DNA of 64,000 nucleotides, taken from assembly GCF_025263265.1 (NCBI RefSeq), contig NZ_CP079869.1, positions 3,658,001-3,722,000 of the forward strand, given 5' to 3'. The stretch is from Mycobacterium sp. SMC-4 (GTDB lineage: Bacteria; Actinomycetota; Actinomycetes; Mycobacteriales; Mycobacteriaceae). Numbering within the stretch: position 1 is the stretch's first letter; each line of letters begins with the position of its first letter. Shown here one piece after another: positions 16,733 through 25,931 of this stretch. The position numbers and the translations under genes were made by a program. The notes below the pieces were generated by a model. That model saw only the letters and a program-made list of their open reading frames with translations. It was not told where the DNA came from and made no database searches.

Positions 16733-18039
16733 GGTGCCGCCTCCACATCGGGCCGGACGTCATTCGGCGCCGGCACGTACACCGGGCGTGGTGTCGGTTC
16801 CGGGACCGACGCCAGTTCCGGGGCAGGTTCGGCAGGCGGACCGGGTGGTGGACCACCCGGCGGGGGGGCCGGTGGTGGCTCCCGGTAGGGATATCGCGGA
16901 TCGCCGGGGTTCCCGGTGATCGCGTCGGGCAGCGTCAATCGTGGCTCGCCGCCCTGGCCGGTCCGTGGATACGGTGCCGGCAGTGCCGGGCTGGCTTGTT
17001 GGCCCACCGGAGGGTCTGACAGTTCGGACGGCAGCAGCACATTCGGGTCCAAGCCGAGGTCGGAGAACGCCGCGTCGATGAACGGCTGCAGGAACTGCCC
17101 GGGTAGCAGGTTGGCGATGTAGGCCTTGAAGAACGGACCCGACGAGACGGACTCACCGAGCGACATTGCGTACGAATTCAGCCGTTTGATCGACTCCTGC
17201 ACCTCGGTTCTGCGGTTGTCCACCAGCGTGAGCACCCCGTTGAGCTTCTCCAGCGCGGGCTGCAGCGTCTCGCGGTTCTCCGAGATGAACCCCTTGATCT
17301 GCTGGGCCACTGCCGAAACGCTTCGACCCACCTGGTCCAGCGCCGCGCGCTGGGTCTGCAATTCGACCAGCAGGGCATTGCTATCGGCGATCAGATCGAC
17401 TACCTGACCCGTGCGGTCGGCCAGCACAGCAGTCGCCTTGTTGGCGTTGCTCAGCAGGTTGCGGAGTTCGTCGTCCCGCTTGTTCAAGGTTGCCGTGAAC
17501 CTCTCGACGCCATCGACCGCGACTCTCAGATCCGGTGGGGTATCGGAGAAAGTCTCTGCCAACACACGCAACGAGTCCGACACTTGGTTGGTGTCGAGCC
17601 CGCTGATGGCTGTGGTGAGGTCACCGAGCGCCTCGGGCAGCTGGTAGGGCGCCCGAGTGCGTTCCAGTGGGATCGGACCTTGCTGGAGGTCCTCGCCCCG
17701 CGGAGTCAGTTCCACTACCTTGGCACCAAGGATCGTTTGCGTCTTGATCGCTGCTTCGCTGCGGTCACCGAGGTGGACATCTGGCGCGAGCCGGAAGTTC
17801 ACCATCACCTGCGGACCGGTCAATTCCACGCTAGTCACCCGTCCGACATGGAGGCCGGACACCTGAACATCGGAACCTGAGGTGATGCCACCGGCTTCGG
17901 CGAAGTATGCGGCGTAGTTGTTGCCCTTGTTGAGAACCGGAAGCTTGTCATACTGCAGCGCGGCTAACGTGGCCCCCGCCATCACCGCAATTCCCAACAC
18001 GCCGACGGCGAGGGGGTGTCGTCGTGCCCGAGAGATCAT
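16729..18039 (-). CDS. mceC: MceC subunit of mce operon 1
   Basis: A 436-residue Mce subunit. An N-terminal membrane helix (about 10-28) is followed by the MCE domain (YAAYFAEAGGITSGSDVQVS, about 40-115) and a helical region. The C-terminal third is extremely proline-rich (REPPPAPPPGGPPPGPP), a tail absent from MceC of operon 2. The start is the ATG at 18039, which overlaps the mceB TGA; an upstream in-frame extension overlaps mceB and is not needed. Proline-rich tails are common in some Mce subunits and may reach through the cell wall or bind partners, but that is inference. Confidence 0.9.
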   Translation of the reverse strand: MISRARRHPLAVGVLGIAVMAGATLAALQYDKLPVLNKGNNYAAYFAEAGGITSGSDVQVSGLHVGRVTSVELTGPQVMVNFRLAPDVHLGDRSEAAIKTQTILGAKVVELTPRGEDLQQGPIPLERTRAPYQLPEALGDLTTAISGLDTNQVSDSLRVLAETFSDTPPDLRVAVDGVERFTATLNKRDDELRNLLSNANKATAVLADRTGQVVDLIADSNALLVELQTQRAALDQVGRSVSAVAQQIKGFISENRETLQPALEKLNGVLTLVDNRRTEVQESIKRLNSYAMSLGESVSSGPFFKAYIANLLPGQFLQPFIDAAFSDLGLDPNVLLPSELSDPPVGQQASPALPAPYPRTGQGGEPRLTLPDAITGNPGDPRYPYREPPPAPPPGGPPPGPPAEPAPELASVPEPTPRPVYVPAPNDVRPDVEAAP

Positions 18040-19064
18040 TTCGGCGCGCACCTGCCGGTAGACTGACCCGCCATCTTGACATACACCGGTTGACCACCTT
18101 TGCCGTTGAGCTTGAGCACGATGTCGCACAGGTAAAAGCTGAAGAAGTCGCCGTACAAACCTTGCCGCCCGAGCGCCCGGTACGCGTCCGGCAGGGTCGC
18201 CAACAGTTCGTCCACGTACTCGTGGTCGGCCACGACCAGGCCCGCCGTCCGATCCGTCTCGGCCACCACCTTCGTCAACGGCGGACGTGCCGCATCCAGA
18301 AGCTCGGCGATCGATCTTGCCGCTGAATCAGCGTGTCCTACCGCCGAACTCAGGTCGTTCTTGCGCACCTGGAGGGTGCTGACGAGCTCAGCCAGGGCAT
18401 CTACTCCCTTGTCCAACTGGCTACTCTGGTCGCCGAACGATCCCAAGACCGTGTTCAAGTTGGTGACGACCTGGCCGATCAACTCGTCGCGGTCGGCCAA
18501 CGTGTTGGTCAGCGCGGCAGTGTGCGTCAGCAGCGAACCGATGGTCGCACCCTGTCCTTGGAATGCACGGATCAACTGCCCACTCAAGGCATTGACTTGA
18601 TCGGGATCCAATGCACGGAACAGTGGGCGGAATCCGCCGATCAGCGCGTCGAGATCCAGAGCGGGCGCTGTTTGGTCCACACCGATGGTGTCCCAGGGTT
18701 CGAGGGTCTGGGTGCCGCCCGGCCCCTCCTCCAGACCGAGGTAGCGACCGCCGATCAGATCGTCATAGCGGATGGCTGCGCGACTGCCGTCGGTCAGCAC
18801 CACCGAATCGTCGGCGGTGAACTCCACCACCAGGGTGGCGTCCGGTTGCAGCGAAATCGCCTTTACCTTACCGACTTCCACCCCGGCCACCCGGACGAAG
18901 TTCCCGCTTTGCAAGCCACTGACGTTGCTGAACACGGCACGGTAGGTCACCTCACGCTGGAAACGCAGTTCGGCGAAGACCGCAAACATCGCAAACAGTC
19001 CGGTAATGCACACCGCCAGGAATGCGCCCAGACGCCAGAGCACGTGGCGCAGGTCAGCTCTCAT
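18036..19064 (-). CDS. mceB: MceB subunit of mce operon 1
   Basis: A 342-residue Mce subunit with an N-terminal membrane helix (about 11-31), the MCE domain (YRAVFSNVSGLQSGNFVRVA, about 40-118) and helical repeats. A conserved C-terminal stretch (GLYGDFFSFYLCDIVLKLNG ... CAPK) carries two cysteines, matching GAWFPYYICGI ... CVHE of MceB in operon 2. It lies 18 bases after mceA, the only gap of note in this operon, and overlaps mceC by four bases. Confidence 0.9.
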   Translation of the reverse strand: MRADLRHVLWRLGAFLAVCITGLFAMFAVFAELRFQREVTYRAVFSNVSGLQSGNFVRVAGVEVGKVKAISLQPDATLVVEFTADDSVVLTDGSRAAIRYDDLIGGRYLGLEEGPGGTQTLEPWDTIGVDQTAPALDLDALIGGFRPLFRALDPDQVNALSGQLIRAFQGQGATIGSLLTHTAALTNTLADRDELIGQVVTNLNTVLGSFGDQSSQLDKGVDALAELVSTLQVRKNDLSSAVGHADSAARSIAELLDAARPPLTKVVAETDRTAGLVVADHEYVDELLATLPDAYRALGRQGLYGDFFSFYLCDIVLKLNGKGGQPVYVKMAGQSTGRCAPK

Positions 19065-19082
19065 TGCAGCGCTCTTCTTTCA

Positions 19083-20492
19083 CTAGGACGTCCCGACCGC
19101 TGGCGGCGGGGCGTGCGGTTCACTGCCGGGTGGCGGCGGACCCGGCTCCCGGGGCTGTCCGGGTGGCGGCGCGGGGGGCAGACCCGGCCACAGCGGGGTG
19201 CCATCCGGTGCGTACAGCTGCGCCCCGTACGCCGGCGCGCCCGGATACGGAACCGGGCCGGGCGCGGGCGGCCCGAGGTTGCGAATGCTCGGCGGCTCAG
19301 GCACCGCGCGTGTAGCCGGCAGATAGTTGGCGTAACCGGGGAAGCCGATACCGGGGTTGGGACGGATGTCCAGGCCGGTGCCCCACCCGGTGTTGGTGAT
19401 GAGCTGCCGTTGCGGGAAGTTGTCATCGACGATGGGCAGCGACCCGCAGCCGGGCTGTCCACCAGGTCCGCCCTTGGCGCCGACGATCGGCAGATTCTGC
19501 GGGTATCGGTACTGGTCGTCGCCGAGCAGCAGTGCAACGTCGGTGGTGACCGACCTACCGTTGATGCCTCCGGTCACGTCGTAGCCACCGTTTTCCAGGA
19601 ACCAGTGGCCGCCGACCAGCATGCAGGTCAGCTGCGGGTTGTACTTCATCACCAATCCCGTCGTCGGCTCCAGCACATTGACGGCGTCGACCAAGTTGTC
19701 CTTGTTCGGACCAATGAGATCGATTCCGGATCGGGCCATTCCGGTGACGCTGACCAGGAGGTCATCAAGGTGAGCGGAGTTCTCGGTAACCGTGACGGCG
19801 GTGGTAGCAGCGGCGTCGAGCACGGCGAGAATGTCTTGTGCAGCGGCACTGTAGGTGTCGCTGAAGCCCTCGATGGCGCGCCAGTCATCCCGGATGATCT
19901 CGCTACGACTGTTCAGCGCGGCGAGCACCGTGTCGGCGTCGGAGGTAGCGCGACCGATGGTCTCGCCTTCGCCGCGGACACCCTCTGCGACCGCAGACAG
20001 CACCCCGTTGAGTTTGACCGGATCGATCCGCTTGAGTACCTCGGTGAGGTTTTGGAACACCGTATTCACCTCGGTGCTGACGTTCTGTGCCGGGATCACC
20101 GCGCCAGCAGTGAGCCGCGGTTGTACCGGGGTGTCCGGCGCGATCAAGTCGACGTACTTGGCACCGAATACGGTGGTCGCCTTGATTTGTGCGGCCACAT
20201 TGGCCGGGATGTACCGCACCTGCTTTGGATCGATCTCCAGATCGAGCCGTGCCGACTCTACCCCGCCCTCCACGGCGCTGACTCGGCCGATCTCCACGCC
20301 CCGCATCTTCACTTTGGCGCCGGATTCCATCACCAACCCGGACCTTTCCGAGGTAACGGTCACCCGCACGACCGGAGTGAACGACCGGGTGAACAATGCC
20401 CACGTCAGCGCAACCATGGCAGCGATGACGGCAAAGAGCACGAAAGTCCACCACCGTGGCGCCAATCTCTTGTCCTGGCGCAGCGAATCCAT
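19083..20492 (-). CDS. mceA: MceA subunit of mce operon 1
   Basis: The 469-residue first Mce subunit. It has a membrane helix (about 15-35), the MCE domain (TVTSERSGLVMESGAKVKMR, about 43-125) and a helical segment. The conserved MceA region with CMLVGGHWFLENGGYD follows, then a proline/glycine-rich tail of about 100 residues (PPAPGPVPYPGAPAYG). MceA proteins are the ones historically linked to cell entry, but the biochemical role is lipid transport. The start lies three bases after the yrbEB stop. Its counterpart in operon 2 lacks the long tail. Confidence 0.9.
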   Translation of the reverse strand: MDSLRQDKRLAPRWWTFVLFAVIAAMVALTWALFTRSFTPVVRVTVTSERSGLVMESGAKVKMRGVEIGRVSAVEGGVESARLDLEIDPKQVRYIPANVAAQIKATTVFGAKYVDLIAPDTPVQPRLTAGAVIPAQNVSTEVNTVFQNLTEVLKRIDPVKLNGVLSAVAEGVRGEGETIGRATSDADTVLAALNSRSEIIRDDWRAIEGFSDTYSAAAQDILAVLDAAATTAVTVTENSAHLDDLLVSVTGMARSGIDLIGPNKDNLVDAVNVLEPTTGLVMKYNPQLTCMLVGGHWFLENGGYDVTGGINGRSVTTDVALLLGDDQYRYPQNLPIVGAKGGPGGQPGCGSLPIVDDNFPQRQLITNTGWGTGLDIRPNPGIGFPGYANYLPATRAVPEPPSIRNLGPPAPGPVPYPGAPAYGAQLYAPDGTPLWPGLPPAPPPGQPREPGPPPPGSEPHAPPPAVGTS

Positions 20493-20495
20493 GTG

Positions 20496-21344
20496 TCACC
20501 CCGAGAGATTGAAGTTTCCGGATTGGCCGTAGATGGCCAGCGAGACGAACAACGTCACGATCGACGCGACCACCAGCGAGGCCCGCACCGCACGGCCGAC
20601 GGCTTCGCCCACGCCGGCCGGACCGCCCGAGGCGGTGAACCCGTAGTAGGTGTGCACCAGCATCACCACCACGGCCATCGAAATCGCTTGCAGGAAAGAC
20701 CATAAGACATCGACCGGATTGAGGAAGGTGGTGAAGTAGTGGTCGTAGACACCAGTGGACTGACCATAGAAGAACGTGGTGCCCAAGCGCGCGGCCACAA
20801 AGGCCACCTGCACCGAGATGCAGTACAGCGGAATCACCACCAGTACACCGGCCAGTACTCGAGTGGAAGCCAGGTAGGCGATGGAACGGATACCCATCAC
20901 CTCCAATGCGTCGATCTCCTCGTTGATCCGCATCGCCCCTAGTTGCGCCGTGGTGCCCGCGCCGACGGTCGCCGCCAACCCGATACCGGCCACCAGCGGC
21001 GAGGTGATGCGGACGTTGAGGAATGCCGAACTGAAGCCGGCTAGTGCCTCGACCCCCACGTCGGCCAGCTGGTTGTAGACCTGGACCGCGATCCACGACC
21101 CGGCGGACAGCGTCAGGAATGCGACGATGACGAGGGTTCCGCCGATGATGGCCAACGCCCCGAGACCGAGGCTCATTTGCGCAATCAATCGTAGTAGTTC
21201 GACGTTGTATCTGGTCAGGGCATCGCCCATGCCTTTGAGCGTGTGCCCGTAGAATTGAGTCTGGCGGCCCAGCCGATCCCAGCCCTCCAGCCATCCGGTC
21301 AGTGTCCGCCGGATACGCGGCAACGTCGGCGTGCTGGGAGTCAT
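20496..21344 (-). CDS. yrbEB: YrbEB (MlaE-type permease) of mce operon 1
   Basis: A 282-residue MlaE-family integral membrane protein with five to six helices. It carries the family signature (AQLGAMRINEEIDALEVMG) and ends GQSGNFNLSG, the usual YrbEB C-terminus. With YrbEA it forms the permease of the Mce importer, driven by an ATPase encoded elsewhere; no mceG is in this window. I chose the ATG at 21344, in an ATGA overlap with yrbEA; a longer open frame upstream is a shadow of yrbEA. Confidence 0.92.
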   Translation of the reverse strand: MTPSTPTLPRIRRTLTGWLEGWDRLGRQTQFYGHTLKGMGDALTRYNVELLRLIAQMSLGLGALAIIGGTLVIVAFLTLSAGSWIAVQVYNQLADVGVEALAGFSSAFLNVRITSPLVAGIGLAATVGAGTTAQLGAMRINEEIDALEVMGIRSIAYLASTRVLAGVLVVIPLYCISVQVAFVAARLGTTFFYGQSTGVYDHYFTTFLNPVDVLWSFLQAISMAVVVMLVHTYYGFTASGGPAGVGEAVGRAVRASLVVASIVTLFVSLAIYGQSGNFNLSG

Positions 21345-22111
21345 AGCGTCACCTTGACCGCGACGGCCGTGGCGATCACGTTGATCACGAACAACGCCAT
21401 GAATGAGAAGACCACCGTCTCGTTGACGGCGGTGCCGACCCCGGCCGGCCCACCCCCAACCGACAATCCCTTGTAGCAGGCGATCATTGCCGCGGCCAGA
21501 CCGAAGATCGATGCCTTGACCAGGCACACGATCACCTCCGGCACCCCGATCAAAAGTGTCAGACCGGCCACGAAGGCCCCCGGCGTCACATGTTGGACGT
21601 AGACCGAAAAGAAGAACCCGCCGACTATGCCGACGATGGTCACCACAGACGCCAGCAGTAGCGAAACCACCGTTGCAGCAAGCACTCTGGGTACTACCAG
21701 CGCCTGGATCGGGTCGATACCCAGTACCCGCATTGCGTCAATTTCCTCACGGATGGTGCGAGATCCGAGGTCTGCACACATTGCGGTGGCTCCCGCGCCT
21801 GCGATCACCAGCACGGTCACAATCGGCCCGATCTGCGTGACCGCACCAAGGGCGGCACCGGTACCGGAAAAGTCGGCAGCGCCGATCTCGACGAACAAGA
21901 TGTTGAGGGTGAAGACCGTCAGCACGGTGAACGGAATTGCCAACATGATGGTCGGCACGATCGACACCCGGGCCACAAACCAGGTCTGCACCAGGAACTC
22001 CCGCCAGGCGAACGGAGGCTTGAACGTCGCCGTCAGGGTGTCGAACGCCATCAGGAAGAAGTCACCGAGTGCACGCACCGGCTTGGTCGCCGCGGCATAG
22101 GCGATGGTCAT
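21341..22111 (-). CDS. yrbEA: YrbEA (MlaE-type permease) of mce operon 1
   Basis: A 256-residue MlaE-family permease and the first gene of mce operon 1. The signature segment reads CADLGSRTIREEIDAMRVLG, typical of YrbEA, with helices before and after. The ATG at 22111 gives a standard N-terminus. About 100 bases upstream lies a strong 24-bp palindrome (22210-22233), nearly identical to one in front of the TetR gene at 45927-46547. A gap of about 220 bases from the preceding SDR gene on the same strand suggests that this operon has its own promoter under that TetR. Confidence 0.92.
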   Translation of the reverse strand: MTIAYAAATKPVRALGDFFLMAFDTLTATFKPPFAWREFLVQTWFVARVSIVPTIMLAIPFTVLTVFTLNILFVEIGAADFSGTGAALGAVTQIGPIVTVLVIAGAGATAMCADLGSRTIREEIDAMRVLGIDPIQALVVPRVLAATVVSLLLASVVTIVGIVGGFFFSVYVQHVTPGAFVAGLTLLIGVPEVIVCLVKASIFGLAAAMIACYKGLSVGGGPAGVGTAVNETVVFSFMALFVINVIATAVAVKVTL

Positions 22112-22209
22112 TGGCGCACCGCCGACCGGATGACCACCGAGATCGTGGCCCCGAACTCACTTTCGGTGTCTCGCCGCAGCTCATCCATCCTGCATCCACC
22201 CTCCACCAG

Positions 22210-22233
22210 ACTTTACCGGCCAGCCGGTAAAGT
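22210..22233. promoter_or_regulatory. TetR-type operator palindrome before mce operon 1
   Basis: Two 11-bp arms, ACTTTACCGGC and GCCGGTAAAGT, are exact reverse complements around a central CA. The site is in the only gap between the SDR gene and yrbEA, about 100 bases before the yrbEA start. It matches 22 of 24 positions of the palindrome at 46566-46589, upstream of a TetR gene, so that TetR is the obvious candidate to bind here. The match is seen directly; the binding is inferred. Confidence 0.8.
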
Positions 22234-22330
22234 AGCTCGAACGTAGGCCGCGCCGGCAAAGGCTGTCAAGGGTCATCTGCCGTCTGACCGATGAGTCTGG
22301 ATGTGATCCGCCGCGAGAACCGCGGCTTCA

Positions 22331-23113
22331 TCAGGCCGCACTCGCCGCTCCGCCGTCCACCTCGAGAACGCTCCCAGTGAGGTACGCCCCGGCCCGTGAC
22401 GCGAGGAACTGCACTGCGCCGACGATGTCGTCTGCCCGCCCGGTCCGCCCTAGCGGCACCGTCGAGAGCAACTCAGCCCGCGTCGTCGCGTCGTCGAGGG
22501 CGAAAGCGCTCATCCGGCTCGGAAAATAGCCAGGAGCGATGGCATTGACCGTGATGTGCTCCTTGGCGAGTCGCCCGGCAAGATGGCGGGTCAGCATGTG
22601 CACGGCGGCCTTTGTCGCGCTGTACGGGTAGTTCTCCACCGCGGTGACCCGATGGCCGGCCAGCGAACCCACGTTGACCACGCGGGCGGGGTCGTCCGCC
22701 GAGGCCGCCCGCCGCAGCGGCACCAAAAGTGTTGTCGTCAAACGGAACAGTCCGATCAGGTTCACATTGGTGAGTTTGTGCCATGCGTCGTCAGGAAAAT
22801 CATCCAGCGGCGCGCCCCACGTCGCGCCGGCATTGTTGACCAGTAGGTCGAGTCGGCCGTCGAACTCGGTGGCCACCGCCTTGGCGATGGCTGCACTGCC
22901 CTCGGGCACGCCCACGTCGGCGACAATCGACACACACTGTCCGCGCGAGGACAGCTGCGCGGCCACCGCCTCCCCCGCTGCGGCGCGACGTGAGGCGATG
23001 ACCACCCGCGCCCCCGCGTCGACCAGCCCGGTGGCGATCATCTCGCCGAGACCCGCCGATCCCCCGGTGACGACGGCGGTCTTACCCGTGATGGAGAAGA
23101 TCCCGGCGTTCAC
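22331..23113 (-). CDS. Short-chain dehydrogenase/reductase
   Basis: A 260-residue classical SDR, an NAD(P)-dependent alcohol/ketone oxidoreductase. Visible motifs are the cofactor loop TGGSAGLG, NNAGAT, the catalytic serine region VVNVGSLAG, Y-x-x-x-K in YPYSATKAA, and a C-terminal VDGGA. The GTG start at 23113 overlaps the stop of the preceding SDR (GTGA). It is the last gene of a five-gene operon of synthetase, thiolase, hydratase and two SDRs, so it likely oxidises a hydroxyacyl-CoA or reduces a ketone in that pathway. Confidence 0.87.
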   Translation of the reverse strand: MNAGIFSITGKTAVVTGGSAGLGEMIATGLVDAGARVVIASRRAAAGEAVAAQLSSRGQCVSIVADVGVPEGSAAIAKAVATEFDGRLDLLVNNAGATWGAPLDDFPDDAWHKLTNVNLIGLFRLTTTLLVPLRRAASADDPARVVNVGSLAGHRVTAVENYPYSATKAAVHMLTRHLAGRLAKEHITVNAIAPGYFPSRMSAFALDDATTRAELLSTVPLGRTGRADDIVGAVQFLASRAGAYLTGSVLEVDGGAASAA

Positions 23114-23937
23114 AGCGTCACCGAGAACCCGCCGTTGACGCCGACCGTCTGCCCGGTGATCCACCCGGCGGCCTCGGACGCCAGGAAACAGATCATCGCC
23201 GATCCGTCGGCAGGCTCACCGATACGCCGGATCATGTAGTGCTCGAGCACCTTTCGGTGCACTCGCTCGTCGGCGAGCATATCGGCGGTCGCCGGTGTGT
23301 ACGTCGCGCCAAGAGCCACGGAGTTCGCAGTGATCAGATGGCGCCCGCCGATCCGGGCCAGTGCCCGGGTCAGCCCGGCTGCGCCGGCCTTGGCGCCCGA
23401 GTATGCTTCCAAACCGTTGCCCTCGCCCATTCGCCCGGCATCGGAGATGACGGTGACGATGCGCCCTCCCCGGCCCGCACGCACCATCTGTTCGACGGCA
23501 TGGCGCCCGCAGTTGAGGACACCGCCGAGGTTGACCCGCACTGACCGGTCCCACTGCTCAGGAGTTTGCTCCCAGAACGGCACCGACGGCGGGTGGGTGC
23601 CGCCGCCGCCCTGATTGCCGGCGTTGTTCACCAGGATCCCGACCGGGCCGAGTTCGCGTTCGACGCTCGCGAACATGGCGCCGACTTCGTCGAAGTCACC
23701 GACGTCGGCCGGTGCGGCGATAGCTGGCACCCCTGATTCGCGAATCTCCTTGGCAACGCGCGCGGCCCGGTCGGCATCGATGTCGTTGACGGCTACCCCT
23801 CCGGCACCCAGCCGGGCAAGGTCGTGCACGATTCGATATCCGACGCCTTGCCCGGCGCCGGTAACCACGGCAACTCGGCCGGCCATATCCATGCCGATGA
23901 CGGCCTCCTCCGCCTGGACTGCGGCTTCCTCACTCAT
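23110..23937 (-). CDS. Short-chain dehydrogenase/reductase
   Basis: A 275-residue classical SDR with a leading acidic stretch of about 18 residues. Motifs are TGAGQGVG, NNAGNQ, a serine in VTVISDAG, YSGAK as the Y-x-x-x-K pair, and VNGGFS near the end. I chose the ATG at 23937, two bases after the hydratase stop; the open frame continues upstream inside the hydratase gene as a shadow. Together with the SDR that follows, the operon has two dehydrogenases, as would fit successive oxidations, or a hydroxyacyl-CoA step plus an upstream alcohol. Confidence 0.87.
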   Translation of the reverse strand: MSEEAAVQAEEAVIGMDMAGRVAVVTGAGQGVGYRIVHDLARLGAGGVAVNDIDADRAARVAKEIRESGVPAIAAPADVGDFDEVGAMFASVERELGPVGILVNNAGNQGGGGTHPPSVPFWEQTPEQWDRSVRVNLGGVLNCGRHAVEQMVRAGRGGRIVTVISDAGRMGEGNGLEAYSGAKAGAAGLTRALARIGGRHLITANSVALGATYTPATADMLADERVHRKVLEHYMIRRIGEPADGSAMICFLASEAAGWITGQTVGVNGGFSVTL

Positions 23938-23939
23938 CC

Positions 23940-24722
23940 TCAGCGGCCCTTCCATATCGGTGCTCTCTTCTCGGCGAACGCCGCCAAGCCCTCCTTGAAG
24001 TCCTCGGACACCAAGACTGGTTCGATCAACGGGGTTTGCAGTTCCCAACTCTCCCGGTCGCCCCATTCCTGGGAGCGACGCACCACCGCGGCACTGGCTT
24101 GAACCGCCACCGGCCCGTTGGCCGCGACCTCCTCGGCCAGTTCGAGGGCAACCGCACGGGCCTGGCCGGGTTCGGTCAGCCGATTGACCAGGCCCAGGGT
24201 GTGGAATTGCTCAGCGCTCAAAGGTTTTCCGGTGATCGCCAGTTCCATGGCACGGTGATACGGAATGCGCCGCGGCAGGCGGAACAGGCCGCCTCCCATC
24301 GCGGGCACCGCCCGGGACGCCTCGGGTAGCCCCATTGTCGCGTCTCTGGCGGCCACGATCAGATCGCAGGCCAGACACAGTTCCAGGCCGCCGCCGAGGG
24401 CGTGTCCTTCCACCGCGGCGATCACCGGTTTCGTCGGGGGTTCGAGCATGATGCCGCATCCGCCGCGCCGTTCGGTGCGCGCGATCTCGCCGCGCGCGGC
24501 GGCCTTCAGATCCTGGCCTGCCGAGAAGGTTCCGCCCGCCCCGGTCAGAACGGCAACCCGCAAGGCGGGGTCCGCCTCGAAACTGTCGACCGCAGCTTCC
24601 ATCGCACGTGCGGTTGCCAGGTCGAAGGCGTTGCGGTGGTGCGGGCGGTTGATGGTCAGCACCGCGACATGGCCGACGCGCTCGAGGAGGATCAGCTCAT
24701 CGGGGCTCTGCTCGGCCATCAC
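23940..24722 (-). CDS. Enoyl-CoA hydratase
   Basis: A 260-residue crotonase that keeps both catalytic glutamates: one in GHALGGGLELC and one in MGLPEASRAVPAMGG. The oxyanion segment is GTFSAGQDLKAA. It is therefore a good candidate for a true 2-enoyl-CoA hydratase, unlike the two other crotonases in the window. The start is either GTG at 24722, overlapping the thiolase stop, or the directly following ATG at 24719. It is the middle gene of the 27.5-22.3 kb operon. Confidence 0.88.
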   Translation of the reverse strand: MMAEQSPDELILLERVGHVAVLTINRPHHRNAFDLATARAMEAAVDSFEADPALRVAVLTGAGGTFSAGQDLKAAARGEIARTERRGGCGIMLEPPTKPVIAAVEGHALGGGLELCLACDLIVAARDATMGLPEASRAVPAMGGGLFRLPRRIPYHRAMELAITGKPLSAEQFHTLGLVNRLTEPGQARAVALELAEEVAANGPVAVQASAAVVRRSQEWGDRESWELQTPLIEPVLVSEDFKEGLAAFAEKRAPIWKGR

Positions 24723-25924
24723 GCTGCTCCCCCGGCGCGTGGGCCCTGATACAGCGTCACCACGCAGGCGCTACCCAGACCGTGGTTGTGTGACAAGGCA
24801 GTACGCGCCCCGGCAACCTGACGGTCACCTGCCTCTCCGCGCAGCTGCCACACCAACTCGGCGCACTGTGCCAGCCCGGTCGCCCCGAGCGGATGCCCTT
24901 TGGAGATCAATCCGCCTGACGGGTTGACCACCCAGCGTCCGCCGTAGGTGGTGGCACCATCATCGGCGAGACGACCACCCTCGCCTTCAGCGCACAATCC
25001 CAACGCCTCGTAGAGCAACAGCTCGTTGATCGAGAAGCAGTCGTGCAGCTCGATCACATCAAGATCCACCGGGCCCAGGCCGGTTCGTTCGTAGACCTCG
25101 TTAGCAGCTCGGCGGGAGGCGTCGCGCCCCACGACGTCGAAAGCGCTTTCCGATTCAAACGTCTCCGCGGTATCGGTGGTCAGCGCCTGCCCCGCGATAT
25201 GGACCGCCCGGTTCTCCATGCCGTACTTGGCGACGAAGTCCTCGGAGGCCACGATCGCGGCGGCCGAACCATCCGAGGTGGGCGAGCACTGCAGTTTGGT
25301 CAGCATGTCGCAGACCTGGGTCGAACCCATGATCTCGTCGAGCGAGTACACCGTGCGGAACTGTGCGCGTGGGTTTTTCGCCGAGTGGCGGTGGTTCTTC
25401 TCGGCCACCTTGCCGAATTGCTCGGCGGTGGTTCCGAACCTCTCCTGATGCTCCAGACCGGCGTTTCGAAACAGCTCCAACATGGGCGGTGCGCCGCTGG
25501 CCGGCCGGTGCCGGGCGGCCACCTCCAGGAAGGGCTGCACGGGACTGGCGATATCCGGATAAGCCATGTTCCCAAGTGATCCCGGCTTCATCTTCTCGAA
25601 ACCCACCGCCAGCACGCAATCGGCGGCCCCGCCTTCGACGAGTTGTCGAGCGGCGAACAACGCCGAGGATCCACTGGCGCAGTTGTTGTTGACGTTGAGC
25701 ACCGGGATGCCCGTCCGGCCGAGGCCGTAGAGAGCCCGCTGGCCGGCCGTCGAGTCCGCGTGCACATAGCCCACCAGAGCTTGCTCGATATGCGGGTATT
25801 CGATCCCTGCGTCTTGGAGTGCCTCACTGATCGCGGCGCCGGCCAATTCAGGGTAATCGGCGGACGACTCGCCGGGTTTGGTGAACGGCGTCATGCCGAC
25901 GCCGATGACGTGAGCGGTTCTCAT
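24719..25924 (-). CDS. Thiolase-superfamily protein (lipid-transfer/SCP-x thiolase)
   Basis: A 401-residue thiolase of the SCP-x type, which cleaves or forms 3-ketoacyl-CoA. All catalytic elements are visible: nucleophilic Cys82 in NNNCASGSSA, ELHDCFSINEL, and SKGHPLGATG. A C-terminal HNHGLGSACVV replaces the cysteine loop of classical thiolases, as is usual in SCP-x. The ATG at 25924 is preceded by AGGAATAACGAACCG and lies seven bases after the synthetase stop. In this operon it would carry out the thiolytic step after CoA activation, hydration and oxidation. Confidence 0.88.
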   Translation of the reverse strand: MRTAHVIGVGMTPFTKPGESSADYPELAGAAISEALQDAGIEYPHIEQALVGYVHADSTAGQRALYGLGRTGIPVLNVNNNCASGSSALFAARQLVEGGAADCVLAVGFEKMKPGSLGNMAYPDIASPVQPFLEVAARHRPASGAPPMLELFRNAGLEHQERFGTTAEQFGKVAEKNHRHSAKNPRAQFRTVYSLDEIMGSTQVCDMLTKLQCSPTSDGSAAAIVASEDFVAKYGMENRAVHIAGQALTTDTAETFESESAFDVVGRDASRRAANEVYERTGLGPVDLDVIELHDCFSINELLLYEALGLCAEGEGGRLADDGATTYGGRWVVNPSGGLISKGHPLGATGLAQCAELVWQLRGEAGDRQVAGARTALSHNHGLGSACVVTLYQGPRAGGAA

Positions 25925-25931
25925 CGGTTCG

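Noticed and set aside
18333..20705. A 790-codon open frame on the plus strand opposite mceB and mceA
   Set aside because: It lies antisense to two well-supported Mce genes, has arginine/glutamine/histidine-rich low-complexity sequence and no domain. It is a shadow typical of high-GC codon bias.
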